Assembly: GCF_002270485.1 (NCBI RefSeq)
Contig: NZ_NQOG01000005.1
Span: forward strand, 62,001-126,000
DNA length: 64,000 bases
From: Anaerostipes hominis (ex Lee et al. 2021)
GTDB lineage: Bacteria; Bacillota; Clostridia; Lachnospirales; Lachnospiraceae
Reading direction: 5' to 3'
Shown: piece by piece, positions 60,338 through 64,000 of the stretch
How the letters are laid out: each line of letters begins with the position of its first letter
Numbering within the stretch: the first letter of the stretch is position 1
Made by a program: the position numbers and the translations under genes
The notes under the pieces: model-generated
Seen by the model: only the letters and a program-made list of their open reading frames with translations
The model's database searches: none
What the model was told of the DNA's origin: nothing

Positions 60338-61737
60338 TGGGTAATACAACAGATTATAATGCGATAGCAAAACAGATTATCGAGACAGTTGGAGGAGCAG
60401 ATAATATTATCTCGGCCGCGCACTGCGCAACAAGGCTCCGCTTGATCGTAAAGAATAGAGACATTATAGATGATAAAAAAATTGAGGAAATTGATCTTGT
60501 AAAAGGATGTTTTTTTACCGCAGGGCAGTATCAAATTATATTGGGGACGGGAATTGTCAATAAGGTTTATGATGAAGTAATTAAAATAGGAATATCCGGT
60601 TCATCTAAAAATGAACAGGCGGCTGCAGCAGCGGAAAAGGGAAATACAGCGCAGAGACTAGTTCGTGTATTTGCGGATGTATTTGTTCCTATCATACCGG
60701 TTATGGTAGCGACAGGTCTATTTATGGGACTTAGAGGTCTTCTTACACAAGAGGCTCTGCTAGCATTCTTTGGAATGTCAGCTGATGCAATTCCGCAACA
60801 GTTTCTTGACTTTACATCCATACTTACAGATACAGCATTTAGTTTTTTACCAGTACTTGTATGTTGGTCGGCATTTAAAAAATTTGGTGGGTCCCCAGTG
60901 CTTGGTATTGTAATTGGCTTGATGCTTGTAAGTAATGTGTTGCCTACGTCTTGGGACGTGGCTCAAGGCGTGACAGAGCCAATGACATTTTTTGGATTTA
61001 TTGATGTGAGTGGTTATCAGAGTTCAGTTCTTCCAGCATTTATTATTGGATTTTTAGGTTCAAAAGTGGAACAGTGGTTACATGATCATGTAATAAATGC
61101 ACTTGACTTGATTGTAACTCCGTTTGTGACAGTTTTTGTTTCCCTCTGTCTAGGACTTTTTATTGTAGGACCTATCTTCCATACGGTCGAGATGGCTCTT
61201 GTAGGTGTTGTTACAGCACTTTTTTCACTTCCCTTTGGTATTGGAGGACTCATTTGGGGAGCATTATGTCAGGTGATTGTTATTACAGGAGTACACCATG
61301 CACTTAATTTGGTTGAAATTGAGATGTTGGCAAGTACATCATGGAATCCAGTCAATCCAGTGGGCTCATGCGGTATTGTTGCACAGGCTGGTGCTGCGAT
61401 GGCAGTTGCTGTAAAATCAAAATCGGCAAAAATGAAATCCCTTGCTTTCCCATCTTCGGTATCGGCGCTTCTTGGAATTACGGAACCTGCAATTTTTGGT
61501 GTTAACCTTAGGATGGTGAATCCATTTGTATGGGGATGTGTAGGAGGCGGCATCGGAGGATGGTTGGCTGCGTTATTAAATTTGAGAGGTACAGGGATGT
61601 CTGTGACCGGTATACCCGGAATGTTACTGTATTTAAATGATCAACTTCCGCTCTACATATTTGTGAATGCGGCAGCGTTTGCAGTGGCATTTGTGCTCAC
61701 ATTCTTATTTGGAATGAAAGGAAAAGAACAGGAGTAA
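60334..61737 (+). CDS. PTS sucrose-family EIIBC component
   Basis: 467 residues. EIIB domain 1-85 with phospho-Cys31 in AAHCATRLRL; EIIC domain from about 110 with ten TM helices, including VFVPIIPVMVATGLFMGLRG and GITEPAIFGVN. Typical of the sucrose/glucoside/trehalose branch; no EIIA domain is fused, so phosphate must come from a separate EIIA-Glc. The gene partner GH32 makes sucrose the best guess. Two ATG in tandem; the first overlaps the GH32 stop. Confidence 0.9.
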   Translation: MMGNTTDYNAIAKQIIETVGGADNIISAAHCATRLRLIVKNRDIIDDKKIEEIDLVKGCFFTAGQYQIILGTGIVNKVYDEVIKIGISGSSKNEQAAAAAEKGNTAQRLVRVFADVFVPIIPVMVATGLFMGLRGLLTQEALLAFFGMSADAIPQQFLDFTSILTDTAFSFLPVLVCWSAFKKFGGSPVLGIVIGLMLVSNVLPTSWDVAQGVTEPMTFFGFIDVSGYQSSVLPAFIIGFLGSKVEQWLHDHVINALDLIVTPFVTVFVSLCLGLFIVGPIFHTVEMALVGVVTALFSLPFGIGGLIWGALCQVIVITGVHHALNLVEIEMLASTSWNPVNPVGSCGIVAQAGAAMAVAVKSKSAKMKSLAFPSSVSALLGITEPAIFGVNLRMVNPFVWGCVGGGIGGWLAALLNLRGTGMSVTGIPGMLLYLNDQLPLYIFVNAAAFAVAFVLTFLFGMKGKEQE

Positions 61738-61738
61738 C

Positions 61739-63883
61739 ATGGATAATAGTCAGATTAGAGCGCTGATTGGTAAGATGACTCCAGAAGAAAAAGCCGGGCA
61801 GCTAACACAGCTGCCTACTCGGCTTTTTGGAAATAATGAAAGTGAGCTTACCGGTACAGATAATAGATTGCGTATTACAGATGAAGAAAAATGGTTGGCA
61901 GGAAGCCTTTTAGGCCGACTTGATGCGAATTCTATGCGACATATTCAAAAAGAAAACATGAGCAGGAGTCGGCTTGGGATACCAATGATGTTTATGACAG
62001 ATATCATACATGGATATCGCACAATTTTTCCGGTGCCACTTGCTCTGTCGTGTTCATTTGACACATCTCTTGCATGGAGATGTGCAAGATGTAGTGCAGA
62101 AGAAGGAAGCGCGGCAGGATATCAGGTGACGTTTTCACCTATGGTGGATTTAGTACGTGATCCCAGATGGGGAAGAGTAATGGAGAGCTTCGGTGAAGAC
62201 AGTAAACTTTCTTGCGAATTTGGGAGAGCAATGGTACAGGGATATCAGGGAAATGACCTGAAAAATCCATCTACACTGGCAGCCTGTGCTAAGCATTTTG
62301 TTGGATATGGAGCAGCTGAAGGGGGACGGGATTATAATCAAGCTGATTTATCTGATTACACGCTTTATAATCAATACTTTCCTTCCTTCCAGGGGTGCAT
62401 TGTAAATAATGTAAAACTTGTAATGGCAGCTTTTGAATCCGTAAATGGGATACCTGCTACAGCCAATAAGCGATTTCTAAAGAAAATTCTCCGGGAAGAA
62501 CTGGGGTTTAATGGGATTATCATTTCAGATTGGAATGCTTTGCCGGAATTGATTTGTCATGGTGTGGCTGAAAATGAAAAGGATGCGGCTGAATTGGCCT
62601 TGAAATCAGGAATTCAGATAGAAATGGCGTCTGATATTATTTTTAAACATATTAGATTGATTCTGGAAGAAAACCCTGATCTCGAAAAAATACTGGATGA
62701 AGCCGTGGAAAAGGTTCTTACGCTAAAAGCAGAGCTTGGACTATTCGAGGATCCATACCGGGGTGTAAGCAGAGAAAACGAGCAAAAAACCCTTATTAGC
62801 ATAGAAAAACGCCGTGCTGCTTTGATTGCAGCGCAGGAGTCTAGTGTCCTTCTGAAGAATGAAGGGATATTGCCACTCAAAAAAGATTGTCCAATTGTTT
62901 TGACCGGTCCATATGCTGATTCCGGAGATATCCTCGGTCCATGGTCGGTGGATGGAAGGATAGAGGATGCAGTTTCTGTTTTGGAAGGATTGAAAAACAG
63001 AGGGGGAAAGATTATTGATGTAATTCAAACCGGATCTGAGAATATTGCTCCAGAAATGACAGAGAGCATCTTGTCTTCAGCAAAGCAGGCGGATATTGTG
63101 CTGCTAACTTTGGGGGAACCGGTATCGTGGTCTGGAGAAGCCGGAAGCAGATCTTTAATAGAAATTCCGAAAGATCAGTGCAAGCTTTTACAAAAATTGC
63201 ATAAGAATGGTGTTAAGACGGTAGTGTTGCTGTTCAATGGAAGACCTCTTGATTTAAGATCCATTTTACCGTGGGCAGATGCTATTCTTGAAATGTGGTT
63301 TCCTGGAACAGAGGGAGGAAATGCAGCTGCAGATCTTGTATATGGAAATGTGAATCCATCCGGTCATCTGACTATGAGTTTTCCCTATGGGAGTGGGCAA
63401 ATTCCAGTCTATTATAATAGAGGTAGAACTGGTCGCCCGGCAGAATATCTACAGTCTGAACCAAGATATAAGTCTCAATATTTGGATATTCCTAATGAAC
63501 CTCTTTACTCATTCGGTTTTGGAATGAGTTATACAGAATATTGTGTGAGGAAGAACGGTGAGATAAAGAAAAAAGGGAATGGAAATTATGTGATTCCTAT
63601 TTATGTTTCAAATATTGGAAACATGGACGGTAAAATTGTGGTGCAAATATATATTCATAAGATTAAATCTATTATCTCTCGTCCTGTGCAGGAGCTTGTA
63701 ACATGGGAAAAGATTTTATTGAAAGCAGGTGAAGAAAGAAAAATTGAAATTGTGTTGAATTCAGATGTGTGGAATTATTGGATTCCAGGAGAAGGCTGGA
63801 CAAAAGATATAGGTGACTATATAATTACTGCTAGCACAGATAGTCAACATAAAGATGTTAAATGGGAACTGACTGTAAAATGA
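61739..63883 (+). CDS. GH3 family beta-glucosidase-like glycosidase
   Basis: 714 residues, no signal peptide. Domain 1 TIM barrel with KHFVGYG and the nucleophile Asp264 in GIIISDWNA; domain 2 alpha/beta sandwich (ESSVLLKNEGILPLKK, GSRSLIEIPKDQ); C-terminal fibronectin-like domain (VSNIGNMDGKIVVQIYI). BglX-like length. One base after the PTS gene, so the three-gene set GH32-PTS-GH3 is one transcript. The aglycone preference is unknown. Confidence 0.92.
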   Translation: MDNSQIRALIGKMTPEEKAGQLTQLPTRLFGNNESELTGTDNRLRITDEEKWLAGSLLGRLDANSMRHIQKENMSRSRLGIPMMFMTDIIHGYRTIFPVPLALSCSFDTSLAWRCARCSAEEGSAAGYQVTFSPMVDLVRDPRWGRVMESFGEDSKLSCEFGRAMVQGYQGNDLKNPSTLAACAKHFVGYGAAEGGRDYNQADLSDYTLYNQYFPSFQGCIVNNVKLVMAAFESVNGIPATANKRFLKKILREELGFNGIIISDWNALPELICHGVAENEKDAAELALKSGIQIEMASDIIFKHIRLILEENPDLEKILDEAVEKVLTLKAELGLFEDPYRGVSRENEQKTLISIEKRRAALIAAQESSVLLKNEGILPLKKDCPIVLTGPYADSGDILGPWSVDGRIEDAVSVLEGLKNRGGKIIDVIQTGSENIAPEMTESILSSAKQADIVLLTLGEPVSWSGEAGSRSLIEIPKDQCKLLQKLHKNGVKTVVLLFNGRPLDLRSILPWADAILEMWFPGTEGGNAAADLVYGNVNPSGHLTMSFPYGSGQIPVYYNRGRTGRPAEYLQSEPRYKSQYLDIPNEPLYSFGFGMSYTEYCVRKNGEIKKKGNGNYVIPIYVSNIGNMDGKIVVQIYIHKIKSIISRPVQELVTWEKILLKAGEERKIEIVLNSDVWNYWIPGEGWTKDIGDYIITASTDSQHKDVKWELTVK

Positions 63884-63909
63884 GATAAGCTGAAAGGCAG
63901 GAACAGTAC

Positions 63910-64000
63910 ATGTACAGCAGAAAGATTAAACTTATTCGGGTACTTGTGGAGAATGAAAAGATGTCATCAGCAGAACTGATGAAAAAATTGAATGTCAGTC
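63910..64000 (+). CDS. Start of a transcriptional regulator (cut by window edge)
   Basis: Thirty codons visible: MYSRKIKLIRVLVENEK followed by SSAELMKKLNVS, a helix-turn-helix opening of the type found in BglG-like antiterminators, PRD activators and DeoR proteins. GCAGGA lies before the ATG. Position behind PTS and glycosidase genes makes a sugar-responsive PRD regulator likely; the rest is outside the window. Confidence 0.6.
   Translation, partial: MYSRKIKLIRVLVENEKMSSAELMKKLNVS

Noticed and set aside
47303-64000. Everything right of the tRNA fragment as one simple integrated island
   Set aside because: The fragment points rightwards and is followed by its own terminator, so for a standard integration the element would be to its left; no integrase is visible in the window.
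1-64000. CRISPR array
   Set aside because: No regularly spaced short repeats were seen; the only dispersed repeat is the ~178-bp element.

Overview
The window looks like a chromosome segment of a strictly anaerobic, spore-forming, low-GC Firmicute of the Lachnospiraceae type; an Anaerostipes-like organism is my guess, not a proof. Reasons: three sporulation genes (spoIIR, spoIID, spoIIQ), a pyruvate formate-lyase pair, a reverse rubrerythrin with a PerR-type regulator, a FabK-type fatty-acid operon with FabT-like operators, a T-box before ileS and a ZTP (pfl) riboswitch before pflA.

Layout, core part (1-47.2 kb). 1-1.4 kb: the start of an ABC-F ATPase (minus strand) behind a leader with a short ORF, a terminator and an antiterminator. 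1.5-4.9 kb: pflA-pflB (minus) under a ZTP riboswitch. 5-6.4 kb: spoIIR, then two paralogous 38-codon single-TM proteins, one with an amber codon. 6.5-8.1 kb: a methyltransferase and an AEC transporter. 8.2-12.4 kb: pantothenate/CoA operon panG-panB-panC-panD-coaBC. 12.4-16.7 kb: two-component system, RluA-type synthase, a eukaryotic-type HisA and a small membrane protein. 16.7-20.2 kb: an internally deleted PfkB kinase, plsC, pncB and an HPr-like protein. 20.5-24.1 kb: T-box and type-2 ileS. 24.3-26 kb: spoIID-spoIIQ. 26-31.7 kb: GIY-YIG protein beside an orphan phage tail-fibre remnant, a PAQR protein, DUF134/NifX-like pair with two perfect operators, DEAD-box helicase, perR and rbr. 31.7-35.9 kb: ABC/GldG/DUF4340 operon (minus). 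36-47.1 kb: a zinc-dehydrogenase relative, the complete acpP-fabD-fabG-fabF-accB-fabZ-accC-accD-accA-fabK operon and a trailing polytopic membrane protein.

Accessory part (47.3-64 kb). A 3' half of tRNA-Arg(CCT) with its terminator marks a recombination junction; beyond it the DNA is clearly more AT-rich and carries carbohydrate genes. A 170-residue miniature sigma-54 overlaps a LevR-type sigma-54 activator; a textbook -24/-12 promoter then drives a mannose-family PTS (IIA, IIB, IIC, IID) followed by a GH43 beta-xylosidase. After IS and conjugative-element debris come a GH42 beta-galactosidase (minus), and GH32, a sucrose-type PTS EIIBC, a GH3 beta-glucosidase and the start of another regulator.

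The most unusual items are: (1) the self-contained mini-sigma-54/LevR/-24-12/PTS module; (2) a ~178-bp structured dispersed repeat present three times, each time directly downstream of an intrinsic terminator in the same relative orientation, twice inside riboswitch-controlled leaders; (3) the layered leader of the ABC-F gene; (4) the 38-codon membrane-protein pair.
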